DNA of 64,000 nucleotides, from contig NZ_CP033966.1 of NCBI RefSeq assembly GCF_003854895.1, forward strand, positions 3,968,001 to 4,032,000, given 5' to 3'. The DNA is from Pigmentiphaga sp. H8 (GTDB lineage: Bacteria > Pseudomonadota > Gammaproteobacteria > Burkholderiales > Burkholderiaceae_B). The notes beneath the pieces were generated by a model. The model made no database searches. It was not told the origin of the DNA and worked only from the letters and a program-made list of their open reading frames with translations. Positions 26,599-35,469 of the stretch are shown one piece after another. The position numbers and the translations under genes were made by a program. Numbering within the stretch: the first letter of the stretch is position 1; every line of letters starts with the position of its first letter.

Positions 26599-26616
26599 TC
26601 CTTTTCCCGAATGTAC
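26593..26616 (-). promoter_or_regulatory. Hairpin over the start codon of the TPM-domain gene
   Basis: In the mRNA, GTACATTC and GAATGTAC form a perfect 8-base stem. The AUG lies in the 3' arm and the purine-rich ribosome binding site (GGGAAAAG) in the eight-base loop. Such a structure could limit translation initiation. Confidence 0.5.
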
Positions 26617-26677
26617 CCCACCGCCCTGCCAGCGCGGCCGGCACCGTGTCCGGATGCCGGCACGTACGCGGGAAGAC

Positions 26678-27454
26678 TCAGCCGAAGCGGCCGGTAATGT
26701 AGTCTTCCGTCGCCTTCTTGGTCGGCTTGATGAAGATCTGGTCCGTCACGCCGAATTCGACCAGTTCACCCAGGTACATGTAGGCAGTGTAGTCGGAACA
26801 GCGCGCCGCCTGCTGCATGTTGTGGGTGACGATGACCACCGTGTAGTCGTTCTTCAGTTCGGCGATCAGTTCCTCGATCTTGGCCGTGGAGATCGGGTCC
26901 AGCGCGGAGCAGGGTTCGTCCAGCAGCAGGACCTCGGGCTTGATCGCGATGCCGCGCGCGATGCACAGGCGCTGCTGCTGCCCGCCCGACAGGCTGTGGC
27001 CGCTCTGGTGCAGCTTGTTCTTGGCCTCTTCCCACAGCGCGGCCTTGGTCAGCGCCCATTCCACGCGCTCGTCCATCTCGCCCTTGCTCAGGTTCTCGAA
27101 CAGACGCACGCCGAAGGCGATGTTGTCGTAGATGCTCATCGGGAACGGCGTGGGTTTCTGGAACACCATGCCGACCTTGGCGCGAATCAGCGAGATGTCC
27201 ATTTTCGAGGTCAGCAGGTTCTCGCCGTCCATGTTGATCTGGCCTTCGGCGCGCTGTTCGGGATACAGCTCGAACATGCGGTTGAAGGTGCGCAGCAGCG
27301 TCGACTTGCCGCAACCCGACGGGCCGATGAAGGCCGTGACCTGCTTCTCGGGGATCTGCATGCTGACGTTGCGCAGGGCGTGGAATTTCCCGTAGTAGAA
27401 GTTCAGGTTCTTGACTTCCAGCTTGGGATTCGAAATGTTGGCGATGTTTTCCAT
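26678..27454 (-). CDS. pstB: Phosphate ABC transporter ATP-binding protein PstB
   Basis: A 258-residue ATPase of the high-affinity phosphate importer. Walker A is GPSGCGKST (from residue 44), the ABC signature is LSGGQQQR, and Walker B is VLLLDEPCSALD, followed by the His switch in VTHNMQQAA. It works with PstA and PstC in the inner membrane. It is the last gene of the pstSCAB operon, 24 bases after pstA. No phoU gene follows within this window. Confidence 0.97.
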   Translation of the reverse strand: MENIANISNPKLEVKNLNFYYGKFHALRNVSMQIPEKQVTAFIGPSGCGKSTLLRTFNRMFELYPEQRAEGQINMDGENLLTSKMDISLIRAKVGMVFQKPTPFPMSIYDNIAFGVRLFENLSKGEMDERVEWALTKAALWEEAKNKLHQSGHSLSGGQQQRLCIARGIAIKPEVLLLDEPCSALDPISTAKIEELIAELKNDYTVVIVTHNMQQAARCSDYTAYMYLGELVEFGVTDQIFIKPTKKATEDYITGRFG

Positions 27455-27478
27455 GGCGTGTCCGATTTGTCGCGGGCG

Positions 27479-28336
27479 TCAGGCGGCCTGTTTGCGGAAC
27501 ATGATGCGAGCAATGATGTTGATGGCCAGGACCAGCAGCGTGATCAGCGTCGCGCCGGCCCAGGCCAGGCGCTGCCAGTCGGCGAAGGGGCTCATCGCGA
27601 ACTGGAAGATCGTGACGGGCAGGTTGGCCATGGGGGCGTTCATGTTGAACGACAGAAACTGGTTGTTCAGCGCGGTGAACAGCAGCGGCGCGGTCTCGCC
27701 GGCGATGCGGGCCACGGCCAGCAGGATGCCGGTGACGATGCCCGAGCGCGCGGCGCGATAGCACACCATGGTGATCATCTTCCAGTGCGGGCAGCCCAGC
27801 GCGATGCAGGCCTCGCGCAGGCTGTTGGGCACCAGCTTGAGCATGTCGTCGGTGGTGCGGACCACGACCGGGATCACGATCACGGCCAGGGCCAGCGTGC
27901 CCGCCCAGCCCGAGAAGTGCTGGATGCGCGCGACGAACACGGTGTAGATGAACAGGCCGATCACGATCGACGGCGCCGACAGCAGCACGTCGTTGATGAA
28001 GCGCGTGGCCGGGGCCAGCCAGCCGCGCTGGCCGTATTCGGCCAGGTAGGTGCCGGCCAGGATGCCGATGGGCGTGCCGATCAGCGTGCCCATGCCGGCC
28101 ATCATGATGCTGCCCACCAGCGCGTTGAGCAGCCCCCCGCTCTGTCCGGGAGGCGGCGTGATCTCGGTGAACAGCGCGGGCGAGATCGCCGCGGCGCCCT
28201 TGGACAGCAGCGTCAGGATGATCCAGAACAGCCAGAAAAGACCGAACACCAGGGCGACCGCCGACAGGGTCAGCATGACCTTGTTGGTCAGCCGGCGGCG
28301 GCGGTAGACCGTGTTCTGCATGGTGATGACGGACAT
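27479..28336 (-). CDS. pstA: Phosphate ABC transporter permease PstA
   Basis: A 285-residue inner-membrane permease with about six membrane segments. The EAA-type loop is seen around NSLREACIALGCPHWKM, which contacts the ATPase. It pairs with PstC and transports phosphate brought by PstS. It lies nine bases after pstC and 24 before pstB on the same strand. Confidence 0.95.
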   Translation of the reverse strand: MSVITMQNTVYRRRRLTNKVMLTLSAVALVFGLFWLFWIILTLLSKGAAAISPALFTEITPPPGQSGGLLNALVGSIMMAGMGTLIGTPIGILAGTYLAEYGQRGWLAPATRFINDVLLSAPSIVIGLFIYTVFVARIQHFSGWAGTLALAVIVIPVVVRTTDDMLKLVPNSLREACIALGCPHWKMITMVCYRAARSGIVTGILLAVARIAGETAPLLFTALNNQFLSFNMNAPMANLPVTIFQFAMSPFADWQRLAWAGATLITLLVLAINIIARIMFRKQAA

Positions 28337-28345
28337 CGCGGCTCC

Positions 28346-29371
28346 TTAGGACCGGGCGCCTTCGCTCTTCGCCAGGCGCAGCAGCAGAAGCTTCGAGCAG
28401 GCGAGCACGATGGTGGTGATGAGGAAAAGGATCAGGCCCAACTCGATCAGCGCCGACAGGTGCACGTCGTCGGAGGCCTCGGCGAACTCGTTGGCCAGCG
28501 ACGAGGCGATCGAGTTGCCCGGCGCGAACAGCGAGCCGGACAGCCGGTAGGCGTTGCCGATGACGAAGGTGACGGCCATGGTCTCGCCCAGCGCGCGGCC
28601 CAGCCCCAGCATGATGCCGCCCACGGCGCCGACCTTGGTGAACGGCAGCACCACGCGGGAGACGACCTCCCAGGTGGTCGCGCCCAGCCCGTAGGCCGAT
28701 TCCTTCAGCATGGCCGGCACGAGCTCGAACACGTCGCGCATCACGGCGGTGATGAAGGGGATGATCATCACGGCCAGGATGATGCCGGCGGTGAATACGC
28801 CTATGCCGAAGGCCGGCCCCTGGAACAGGATGCCCGCGCCCGGGATGTTGCCCAGCGTGGCGATCAGGAAGGGCTGCACGTATTCCTTGAACAGCGGAGC
28901 GAAAATGAACAGGCCCCACATGCCGTAGATGATGGAGGGAATGGCCGCCAGCATTTCGACCGCCGTGCCCAGCGGCCGGCGCAGCCAGGTGGGCGACAGC
29001 TCGGTCAGGAACAGCGCGATGCCGAACGACACCGGCACCGCGATCAGCAGCGCGATGGCCGAGGTGACGAGCGTGCCGACGATGGGCACCAGCGCGCCGT
29101 ATTCATTGTTGACCGGGTCCCATTCCGAGGACCACAGGAACGAGATGCCGTACTTCTCGAGCGTGATCTGGCTGCCCACGACCAGCGACACCAGGATGGC
29201 GGCCAGCAGGCTCAGCACGGCAAAGGCGAAGAACCGGGTCAGGTTCTTGAACAACGCGTCCATGGCCGCGTTACGGTTTTTCTTCATCGGGGGCGTATTC
29301 CCGGTAGTAGTCGGCTCGGAGGAAGAATTTCCTCGAATCTCGCCCGAAATGTTATCAAGGACCGCGCTCAT
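28346..29371 (-). CDS. pstC: Phosphate ABC transporter permease PstC
   Basis: A 341-residue inner-membrane permease. A long polar N terminus of about 45 residues precedes the first membrane segment; a start at the internal ATG (MKKNRNAAMDA, residue 29) would give the usual length. The coupling loop (MLKESAYGLGATTWEVV) is conserved. It is the second gene of pstSCAB, separated from pstS by 110 bases containing a hairpin with a T tract (29421-29456) that may reduce expression relative to PstS. Confidence 0.95.
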   Translation of the reverse strand: MSAVLDNISGEIRGNSSSEPTTTGNTPPMKKNRNAAMDALFKNLTRFFAFAVLSLLAAILVSLVVGSQITLEKYGISFLWSSEWDPVNNEYGALVPIVGTLVTSAIALLIAVPVSFGIALFLTELSPTWLRRPLGTAVEMLAAIPSIIYGMWGLFIFAPLFKEYVQPFLIATLGNIPGAGILFQGPAFGIGVFTAGIILAVMIIPFITAVMRDVFELVPAMLKESAYGLGATTWEVVSRVVLPFTKVGAVGGIMLGLGRALGETMAVTFVIGNAYRLSGSLFAPGNSIASSLANEFAEASDDVHLSALIELGLILFLITTIVLACSKLLLLRLAKSEGARS

Positions 29372-29420
29372 GGGGGTTTCCGGAAAGGGAGACAGGTCGA
29401 GCCAGAGGGCCTGGAAACGC

Positions 29421-29456
29421 GAAAAACGGGGCGGACGACTCCGCCCGGCCCCGTTT
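29421..29456 (-). terminator. Intra-operon terminator-like hairpin between pstS and pstC
   Basis: On the minus strand AAACGGGGC and GCCCCGTTT pair over nine bases and are followed by a short T run (GTTTTTC). An alternative inner stem GGGCGGA-CGAC-TCCGCCC uses the same bases. Placed 26 bases after the pstS stop, it probably stabilises pstS mRNA or attenuates transcription into pstC. Confidence 0.65.
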
Positions 29457-29481
29457 CACGCCACTATGGCACCTCGGCGGA

Positions 29482-30522
29482 TCAGTACAGCGACTTGCCG
29501 CTGGTGTCCTTGATGTCGGACTTCCACAGCGAGCGGATCTGCGTCGTTACCGCGTCGGGCAGCGCCACGTAGTCCAGCTCGGAAGCCGATTTCTTGCCGT
29601 TCTTGAAGGCCCAGTCGAAGAACTTCAGGACTTCGGCGCCTTGCGTCGGCTTGTCCTGCGCCTTGTGCATCAGGATGAAGGTGGCGCTGGTGATGGGCCA
29701 GCTCTTGTCGCCCGGCTCGTTGTTCAGGATCACGCCCATGCCCGGCGCGCTCTTCCAGTCGGCGTTCGCGGCGGCGGCGGCGAAGGCGGCCTCTTCCGGC
29801 TGAACGAACTTGCCGTCCTTGTTCTGGACCTGGCCGTGCGACAGCTTGTTCTGCTTGGCGTAGGCGTATTCGACGTAGCCGATGGCGCCGGCGAACTGCT
29901 TGACGTAGTTGGCGACGCCTTCGTTGCCCTTGCCACCCTGGCCGGCGGGCCACTTGACGGCCTTGCCTTCACCCACGGACGACTTCCAGTCGGCGGAAAC
30001 CTTGGACAGGTAGTTGGTCCAGCCGAAGGTCGTGCCCGAACCGTCCGAACGGTGGACGACGATAATGTCGGCGGCGGGCAGGTTCACGCCGGGATTCAGC
30101 TTGGCGATGGCCTCGTCGTTCCACTTCTTGACCTTGCCCAGGTAGATGTCGGCCAGCAGCGCGCCGGTGAACTTCAGTTGGCCGGGCTGGATGCCTTGCA
30201 GGTTGACGACGGGAACGATGCCGCCGATCACGGCGGGGAACTGCACCAGGCCGTTCTTTTCCAGGTCGGCGCCGCTCATGGGATCATCCGAAGCGCCGAA
30301 ATCCACTGTCTTGGCGATGATCTGCTTCTGGCCGCCGCCCGAACCGATGGACTGGTAGTTCACGGTGTTGCCCGTGGCGGCCTTGTAATCCGAGGCCCAC
30401 TTGGCGTAGATGGGGTAAGGGAACGACGCGCCGGCACCGGTGATATCGGCGGCGTGCGCGGACAACGCGGCAACGCCCAGCACGACGCCCACCGAAACTT
30501 GCTTGAATACGAGTTTGAACAT
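29482..30522 (-). CDS. pstS: Phosphate ABC transporter substrate-binding protein PstS
   Basis: A 346-residue periplasmic phosphate-binding protein. The signal peptide is cut after residue 24 (SAHA-ADITGAGASFP), giving the mature N terminus usual for PstS. Phosphate-contacting segments GAGASFPYP, GSGGGQK and RSDGSGTTF are present. It delivers phosphate to PstCAB. A PhoB-like box lies 63 bases upstream, so it heads a phosphate-starvation operon. Confidence 0.97.
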   Translation of the reverse strand: MFKLVFKQVSVGVVLGVAALSAHAADITGAGASFPYPIYAKWASDYKAATGNTVNYQSIGSGGGQKQIIAKTVDFGASDDPMSGADLEKNGLVQFPAVIGGIVPVVNLQGIQPGQLKFTGALLADIYLGKVKKWNDEAIAKLNPGVNLPAADIIVVHRSDGSGTTFGWTNYLSKVSADWKSSVGEGKAVKWPAGQGGKGNEGVANYVKQFAGAIGYVEYAYAKQNKLSHGQVQNKDGKFVQPEEAAFAAAAANADWKSAPGMGVILNNEPGDKSWPITSATFILMHKAQDKPTQGAEVLKFFDWAFKNGKKSASELDYVALPDAVTTQIRSLWKSDIKDTSGKSLY

Positions 30523-30584
30523 TTGCAGGTCCTCTGCTTTTGTGGGAGGTAAAGCTCACGACGGCGTCAGATTACGTAGCAAAT

Positions 30585-30602
30585 ATGACATGACCATGAC
30601 AG
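30585..30602 (-). promoter_or_regulatory. PhoB box upstream of pstS
   Basis: Reading on the minus strand the site is CTGTCAT-GGTC-ATGTCAT, two 7-base direct repeats spaced by four bases with one mismatch to the PhoB consensus. A further CCGTCAT lies just upstream. The position, about 63 bases before the pstS start, fits activation by PhoB under phosphate limitation. Confidence 0.8.
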
Positions 30603-30660
30603 AACACATGACGGTCATGGAGCGAGCATGTAGAATCAGGAACGATTCTCATTCAAATCC

Positions 30661-31536
30661 ATGATATCCGCCCCGATGCCCGAACAATGGCATGTCCCCG
30701 CGATGACCGCCTCGCTGTCCATCAGCGGCGGTATATTGCGCGCGGATCACGACCAGGCCATTACCGAGCAGAATGAAGCCGGATTGAAGCTGGTCCTGCT
30801 GCTGGGCGGGGAACTGCGTTACTCGATGCAAAAACACCGGCAGGTGGGCTTGAAGGGCCCTGCGGTCCACCTCAGTCTGAGCCGCAGCCCGTTCACGGTC
30901 AGCCATGCCTTCCATGCCGCCTCGCCGCTACGCTACGTGGCCGTGCGCATGCCCGAGGAAGCGCTGCAGCAAGGCCTGGACCTCGACATAGGCCGGCATG
31001 CCCGCCAGCGCAACGGTGCCGATGCCCCGTTCTTCCTCGACCAGCAGGCCAACCGGATCCTGCAGGCCCTGGGCCGGCAATTGCTGGCCTGCCCCCTGCG
31101 CGGGAACCTGCGCGACCTCTACCTGGCCGGCAAGGCCCTGGAATTGACCGCTACCGTGCTGGCCGGCCTGGAACTCGCGCCCGCCGCCGAACCATCCCAG
31201 GCCGATGCGCTCAAGCTGTCGCCGCGCCAGCTCGACGCACTGCACGAGGCTCGCGCGCGACTGCTCGAGCAGCTTTCCGAACCGCCTGGCCTGGCGGCCC
31301 TGGGGCGCCAGGTCGGCTTGAACGTGACGACGCTCACGCGCGGGTTCCGGGCCCTGTTCGGCTGCAGCGTCTATCAGTTCGTGCGCGACCAGCGCCTCGA
31401 ACTCGCCTATCGCATGCTGGCCGCCGGCCGGTGCACCGTGGCCCAGGCCGCGTCCGCCGCCGGCTACAGCGACTCGCACTTCTCCAAGGCTTTCCAGAAA
31501 CGCTTCGGCCTCGCGCCGCGCGGACTTCGCCGCTAG
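30661..31536 (+). CDS. AraC-family transcriptional regulator, probable siderophore-responsive
   Basis: A 291-residue protein with a C-terminal AraC DNA-binding domain (two HTH units at about 195-290, with GLNVTTLTRGFRALFG and AAGYSDSHFSKAFQKRFG). The N-terminal half resembles PchR/AlcR-type sensors that bind a ferri-siderophore. It lies just upstream of a TonB-dependent receptor operon on the same strand, so it probably activates that operon when the siderophore is present. ATTCTCA at 30645-30651, about ten bases before the start codon, is half of a Fur site; the other half is poor. Confidence 0.87.
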   Translation: MISAPMPEQWHVPAMTASLSISGGILRADHDQAITEQNEAGLKLVLLLGGELRYSMQKHRQVGLKGPAVHLSLSRSPFTVSHAFHAASPLRYVAVRMPEEALQQGLDLDIGRHARQRNGADAPFFLDQQANRILQALGRQLLACPLRGNLRDLYLAGKALELTATVLAGLELAPAAEPSQADALKLSPRQLDALHEARARLLEQLSEPPGLAALGRQVGLNVTTLTRGFRALFGCSVYQFVRDQRLELAYRMLAAGRCTVAQAASAAGYSDSHFSKAFQKRFGLAPRGLRR

Positions 31537-31612
31537 CCTAGCCGGATACGCCCGACCGCCAGATTGATACCGGCAATCGCCAATTCGTACCCGTCTCCCT
31601 TCCTAGAATTGA

Positions 31613-31627
31613 TGAGATTGATTCTCA
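31613..31627 (+). promoter_or_regulatory. Fur-like box upstream of the TonB receptor
   Basis: TGAGATT-G-ATTCTCA matches the 7-1-7 Fur consensus (TGATAAT-N-ATTATCA) at 11 of 14 positions and is nearly a perfect palindrome. It lies 25 bases before the receptor start codon, where Fur-Fe(II) would block transcription. Confidence 0.7.
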
Positions 31628-31652
31628 ATTCAAAAAAAGGGAGAGGGTCTTC

Positions 31653-33788
31653 GTGGATACCCGCAAGCCATTTCATGCCCGCCAGGGCGCCTTCCACCCC
31701 GGCCTGGCCCGCACCGCCCTCGCCTCGGCCATCCTGCTGCTGGGCGCGAGTGCCCATGCCCAGGCCGCCCCCGAGCCGCCGGCCAGCACGCTGCCCGCGG
31801 TCACCGTCACGGGCGGCGCGGACACGCCGTCGTCACTGCTCAAGACGTCGCAGTCCGCCAGGGAAACGCCGCAGTCGGTCACGGTCATCGACCGCGAGCG
31901 CATGCAGCAGCAGAACCTGCAGACGCTGGAAGAAGTGCTGCAGCAGGCACCCGGGATCACCGTCCAGCCCTATCAGCAACTCACCACGGGTTACTACGCC
32001 CGGGGCTTCAAGATCGACTCCTTCCAGCAGGACGGCGTACCCGTGCTCATGGGCCAGACGGCCGGCGCGCCGGAGGACATGGGCATGTACGAACGGGTGG
32101 AGATCCTGCGCGGCGCCAACGGCCTGCTCCAGGGCACGGGCAACCCGGCCGCCACCGTCAACCTCGTCCCCAAACGGGCGCCGCGGCAGTTCGGCGCGCG
32201 CGGCGCGCTGACCGCCGGCAGTTGGAACCGCTACCGCGCCGAGGCGGACGTGGGCGGCCCGGTGAACGAAAGCGGCAGCCTGCGCGCAAGGATGGTCGCC
32301 AGCCACGAGGACCGCGATTTCTTCTACGACGTGGCGGGCCAGAAATCCACCAACCTGTACGGCACGGCCGAACTCGACCTCGGCCCCGACACCGTGCTTT
32401 CCTTGGGCGTCCATCACCAGCGCATCCGCTCCATCACCAACATGGCCGGGGTGCCCTTCTACCGCGACGGCGGCGACATCGGCCTGCCGCGCTCGACCTA
32501 TCTGGATGTCGCCTGGGACCGCTTCAACTGGGACAACACGCGGCTGTTCGCCGGCCTGGAACATGCGTTCGACAACGGCTGGACGGCCAAGCTCAACGTC
32601 AACCACCTGACGGGCGAGGTCGACCTGAAATATGCCGGCGCCAATGGCGCGGTCGATCCCGCGACGGGCACCGGTCCGCGCCTGACGGGCGGCGCCTATG
32701 AATTCGAGAACCGACAGACCAGCGCCGACGGCTATCTGAATGGCCCGTTCACGCTGTTCGGCCGCAGGCACGAGGCACTGATCGGGGTCAACCACCTGCG
32801 CACCAGCACCGAGCAGTTCTCCGCCAGTTTCCTGACACCGATCGGCATGCCGGTGGATGTATGGAAATGGGATCCGCGCAGCGTGCCCGAACCAGCGGTC
32901 GGTCCCTACACGTCGCGCGGTCCGACGCGCATGGTCCAGTCGGGCATCTATGCGATGGGCCGGTTCTCGCTGGCCGACCCCCTGAAACTCATCTTGGGAG
33001 GGCGGGTGAGCCGCTGGAAGCAGGACACCTCTTCCGCCAGTTCCCGGCTCAGCAGCGAGTTCACGCCCTATGGCGGCCTGGTGCTGGACATCGCGCAGCG
33101 GTGGGCGCTCTACGCCAGCTACGCGCAGGTCTTCCAGCCCCAGACCCAGACCACGTGGGAAGGCGGCATGCTCGACCCGGTCCAGGGAAGCAACCGGGAG
33201 ATCGGCATCAAGGGCGGCCTGCTGGACGGGCGGCTGGATGCCAGCCTGGCCCTCTTCAACATCCGGCAGCGCAACCGCGCACAGGCCGACCCCGCACATC
33301 CTTGCGCGGGGTCGGCCTGCTACTACGTCGCCGGCGGCGAGGTCGAGAGCCGCGGGATCGAGGCGGAAGTGAACGGCCAGGTCATGCCGGGGCTGGACCT
33401 GTCGCTGGGCTATACCTACAACGCCACGGAGTACCTGAAGGACGCCCAGTCGCAGGGGCAGCCCTTCGCCCGCTTCACGCCCAAGCACATCTTCAGGCTC
33501 TGGGCGAACACCGTGCTGCCCGGGAACGACGGCCGGCTCAGCGCGGGCGTGGGCATCCAGGCGCAAAGCGCCTACACCGTGCAGTCCGGCGGCGTAACCC
33601 TGCGCCAGGGCGGCTATGCCCTGGCCAGCCTGCGGATCGGCTACCGCATCAACAAACACATGAGCGCGGCGCTGCACGTCAACAACCTGTTCGACAGGCG
33701 CTACTACCAGAGTCTGTCCGGCACCAGTTGGAACAACCGCTACGGCGACCCCCGCAGCGTGGCGCTGACGCTGCGCGTGGAGTACTAG
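31653..33788 (+). CDS. TonB-dependent ferric-siderophore receptor
   Basis: A 711-residue outer-membrane receptor. A long signal peptide ends near residue 38 (AHAQA), followed by a plug domain with the TonB-box-like LPAVTVTGG and the motif RVEILRGANGLLQGTGNPAATVN (in part), and a C-terminal barrel with the aromatic last residue (RVEY). It resembles FpvA/FhuE/FptA-type receptors that take up hydroxamate or catecholate/phenolate siderophores. GTG is the start, with GGGAGAGGG upstream. It heads an operon with a PepSY protein, a cupin and an RhtX/FptX transporter, and has a Fur-like site upstream. Confidence 0.93.
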   Translation: MDTRKPFHARQGAFHPGLARTALASAILLLGASAHAQAAPEPPASTLPAVTVTGGADTPSSLLKTSQSARETPQSVTVIDRERMQQQNLQTLEEVLQQAPGITVQPYQQLTTGYYARGFKIDSFQQDGVPVLMGQTAGAPEDMGMYERVEILRGANGLLQGTGNPAATVNLVPKRAPRQFGARGALTAGSWNRYRAEADVGGPVNESGSLRARMVASHEDRDFFYDVAGQKSTNLYGTAELDLGPDTVLSLGVHHQRIRSITNMAGVPFYRDGGDIGLPRSTYLDVAWDRFNWDNTRLFAGLEHAFDNGWTAKLNVNHLTGEVDLKYAGANGAVDPATGTGPRLTGGAYEFENRQTSADGYLNGPFTLFGRRHEALIGVNHLRTSTEQFSASFLTPIGMPVDVWKWDPRSVPEPAVGPYTSRGPTRMVQSGIYAMGRFSLADPLKLILGGRVSRWKQDTSSASSRLSSEFTPYGGLVLDIAQRWALYASYAQVFQPQTQTTWEGGMLDPVQGSNREIGIKGGLLDGRLDASLALFNIRQRNRAQADPAHPCAGSACYYVAGGEVESRGIEAEVNGQVMPGLDLSLGYTYNATEYLKDAQSQGQPFARFTPKHIFRLWANTVLPGNDGRLSAGVGIQAQSAYTVQSGGVTLRQGGYALASLRIGYRINKHMSAALHVNNLFDRRYYQSLSGTSWNNRYGDPRSVALTLRVEY

Positions 33789-33789
33789 G

Positions 33790-35469
33790 GTGCCGGCTCC
33801 GCACTGGCCCCTGCGCACCGTCCTGGCCGTCCTGGCCGCCCCGGCGGCCGCCATCGGACTGGCGATCGCCATCGCGCGCTGGGCACCGCTGGACGACGCG
33901 CTGGACAGGCTGTATGCCGGCATGCTCATCGGCGTGCTGGCGCAGTTGCTGCTGCTGGGCGGCAGCCTGCTTCCGGGCACGCGCGCAGCCCTGCCCATGC
34001 GCCGCGCCGTGGCCGTCACGCACGCCTGGGCCGGCATGATCGTCGGCCTCGTGCTGTTCGTTGTCTGCCTGACCGGTGTATTCGCCGTGCTCAAGCAGGA
34101 AGTCCGCTACTGGGAAATGCCATCCGAGCGAAAGGCCCTCGTCCCGCGCCTCGACCTGGACGCCCTGCTGCATGCGGGCCGGGCACGATTCGGCAATGCC
34201 GCTTCCTTGACGATCCAGTTGCCGGACGGCCTGCGGCGCCATGCCATCGTGGCTCCCGCCGGCGGCGGGCCGGCTGCCGGCCCATCCCCGTTGCTTCTGC
34301 GCGCCGACGACGCCAGCCCCATGCCCGCTCCCCACGGCGGCGCGACGGACCTGCTGGTCACGCTGCACAACACCTTACACGCGGGCTTTCCCGGGCGGGT
34401 GGTCGTGAGCCTGTTCGGCTTCGCGCTGGCCTTCATGGTCGTGGGCGGCGTGGCCAACCATCCCCGCCAGGCCTCGGGACTGCTGCGGCTGCGCATCGGC
34501 GCGGACACGCGGACGCTGGCGCTCGACGCCCACAAGCTGCTGGGACTCTGGCTTTCGCCGCTCCTGCTGCTGATCGCGGTAACGGGCATCTTCTCGGGCG
34601 TGGGTGCATTGGCGACCGTCAACCTGGCGCCGCACGCCTTCCCCAACGACCCGCGCCAGGCCCTGCAGGCGCTGATGGACAACGCGGCCTTCCCGGCCCT
34701 GGGGCAGCCCGCCGCCATGCACGGCCTGAACGCCCTGGTCGACCGCCACCGGCAGGCCCACCCCAGGTTCCAGGTGGAGAGCATCGCCATCCGGCATTGG
34801 GGCGATGCGCAGGCCTACGCCACCCTGCGCGGCCATGGCGCCGGCCAGTTGAGCACCGGCGTATTCGAGCGCTTCCACTACCGCCTGCGCGACGGCGCGC
34901 TGCTGCGCCACGACAGCGCGGCGCAACGCGGCCCCTGGACCCAGGCGTTCATCGCCATCCAGCCCCTGCACTTCGCGCAATACAGCGGCTCGGCCAGCCG
35001 CTGGCTGCACGCGGCCGGCGGTCTGGCCGCCGCGCTGCTGGCCGCCTCCGGCACCTGGCTCTGGCTGCGGCGGCGAGCCACGCCGCAGCGTCCGCTGGCC
35101 TGGCCGCGGCGGGCAACACAAGGCGTCTGCCTGGGGCTGACGCTTTCATGCTGCGTCCTCCTGGCGGTCACCAGCCTGACGCCGGACACCCTGCCGGCCC
35201 GGCCCGCGCTGCAAGTGTGGGCCTTCTGGGGCTCCTGGCTGGCGGCGGCCGCCGGCTTCGCCTGGCCGGGACACGGCAGCCGGCGCGCCACGGCCGCGCT
35301 GCGGCTTGCAGGCCTGCTGCTCTGGCTGGCGGCCCTCGCCAGCCTGGCGCGCCAGGTCGGCCGCCCGCTGGCCGCTGAACTGCCGGCACTGGCCTTCGAC
35401 CTCCTGCTGATCCTGGCGGGCGCCCTGTCGTGGCGGCTCGCCCGTTTTTCCTTTCGTCATCCATCATGA
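33790..35469 (+). CDS. PepSY-associated transmembrane protein (putative siderophore-linked reductase)
   Basis: A 559-residue inner-membrane protein of the PepSY_TM family with several hydrophobic helices (for example around residues 7-28, 38-56, 70-95, 200-222 and 250-275). The conserved HKLLGLWLSPLLLL segment and paired histidines suggest a haem- or metal-linked reductase role in releasing iron from siderophores, by analogy with the pyochelin and ferrioxamine systems. It starts with GTG one base after the receptor stop and overlaps the cupin gene by four bases. Confidence 0.85.
   Translation: MPAPHWPLRTVLAVLAAPAAAIGLAIAIARWAPLDDALDRLYAGMLIGVLAQLLLLGGSLLPGTRAALPMRRAVAVTHAWAGMIVGLVLFVVCLTGVFAVLKQEVRYWEMPSERKALVPRLDLDALLHAGRARFGNAASLTIQLPDGLRRHAIVAPAGGGPAAGPSPLLLRADDASPMPAPHGGATDLLVTLHNTLHAGFPGRVVVSLFGFALAFMVVGGVANHPRQASGLLRLRIGADTRTLALDAHKLLGLWLSPLLLLIAVTGIFSGVGALATVNLAPHAFPNDPRQALQALMDNAAFPALGQPAAMHGLNALVDRHRQAHPRFQVESIAIRHWGDAQAYATLRGHGAGQLSTGVFERFHYRLRDGALLRHDSAAQRGPWTQAFIAIQPLHFAQYSGSASRWLHAAGGLAAALLAASGTWLWLRRRATPQRPLAWPRRATQGVCLGLTLSCCVLLAVTSLTPDTLPARPALQVWAFWGSWLAAAAGFAWPGHGSRRATAALRLAGLLLWLAALASLARQVGRPLAAELPALAFDLLLILAGALSWRLARFSFRHPS

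Noticed and set aside
26637..26661. Terminator after pstB (GCCGGCA and TGCCGGC stem)
   Set aside because: The stem is short, the loop large, and there is no T tract, so it is not convincing as a terminator.
26582..29572. Open frame of 996 codons opposite pstBAC
   Set aside because: Antisense to three clear transporter genes and low in complexity.
30637..30651. Fur box before the AraC gene
   Set aside because: Only one half (ATTCTCA) matches; the other half agrees at 2 of 7 positions, so it was not listed as a site.
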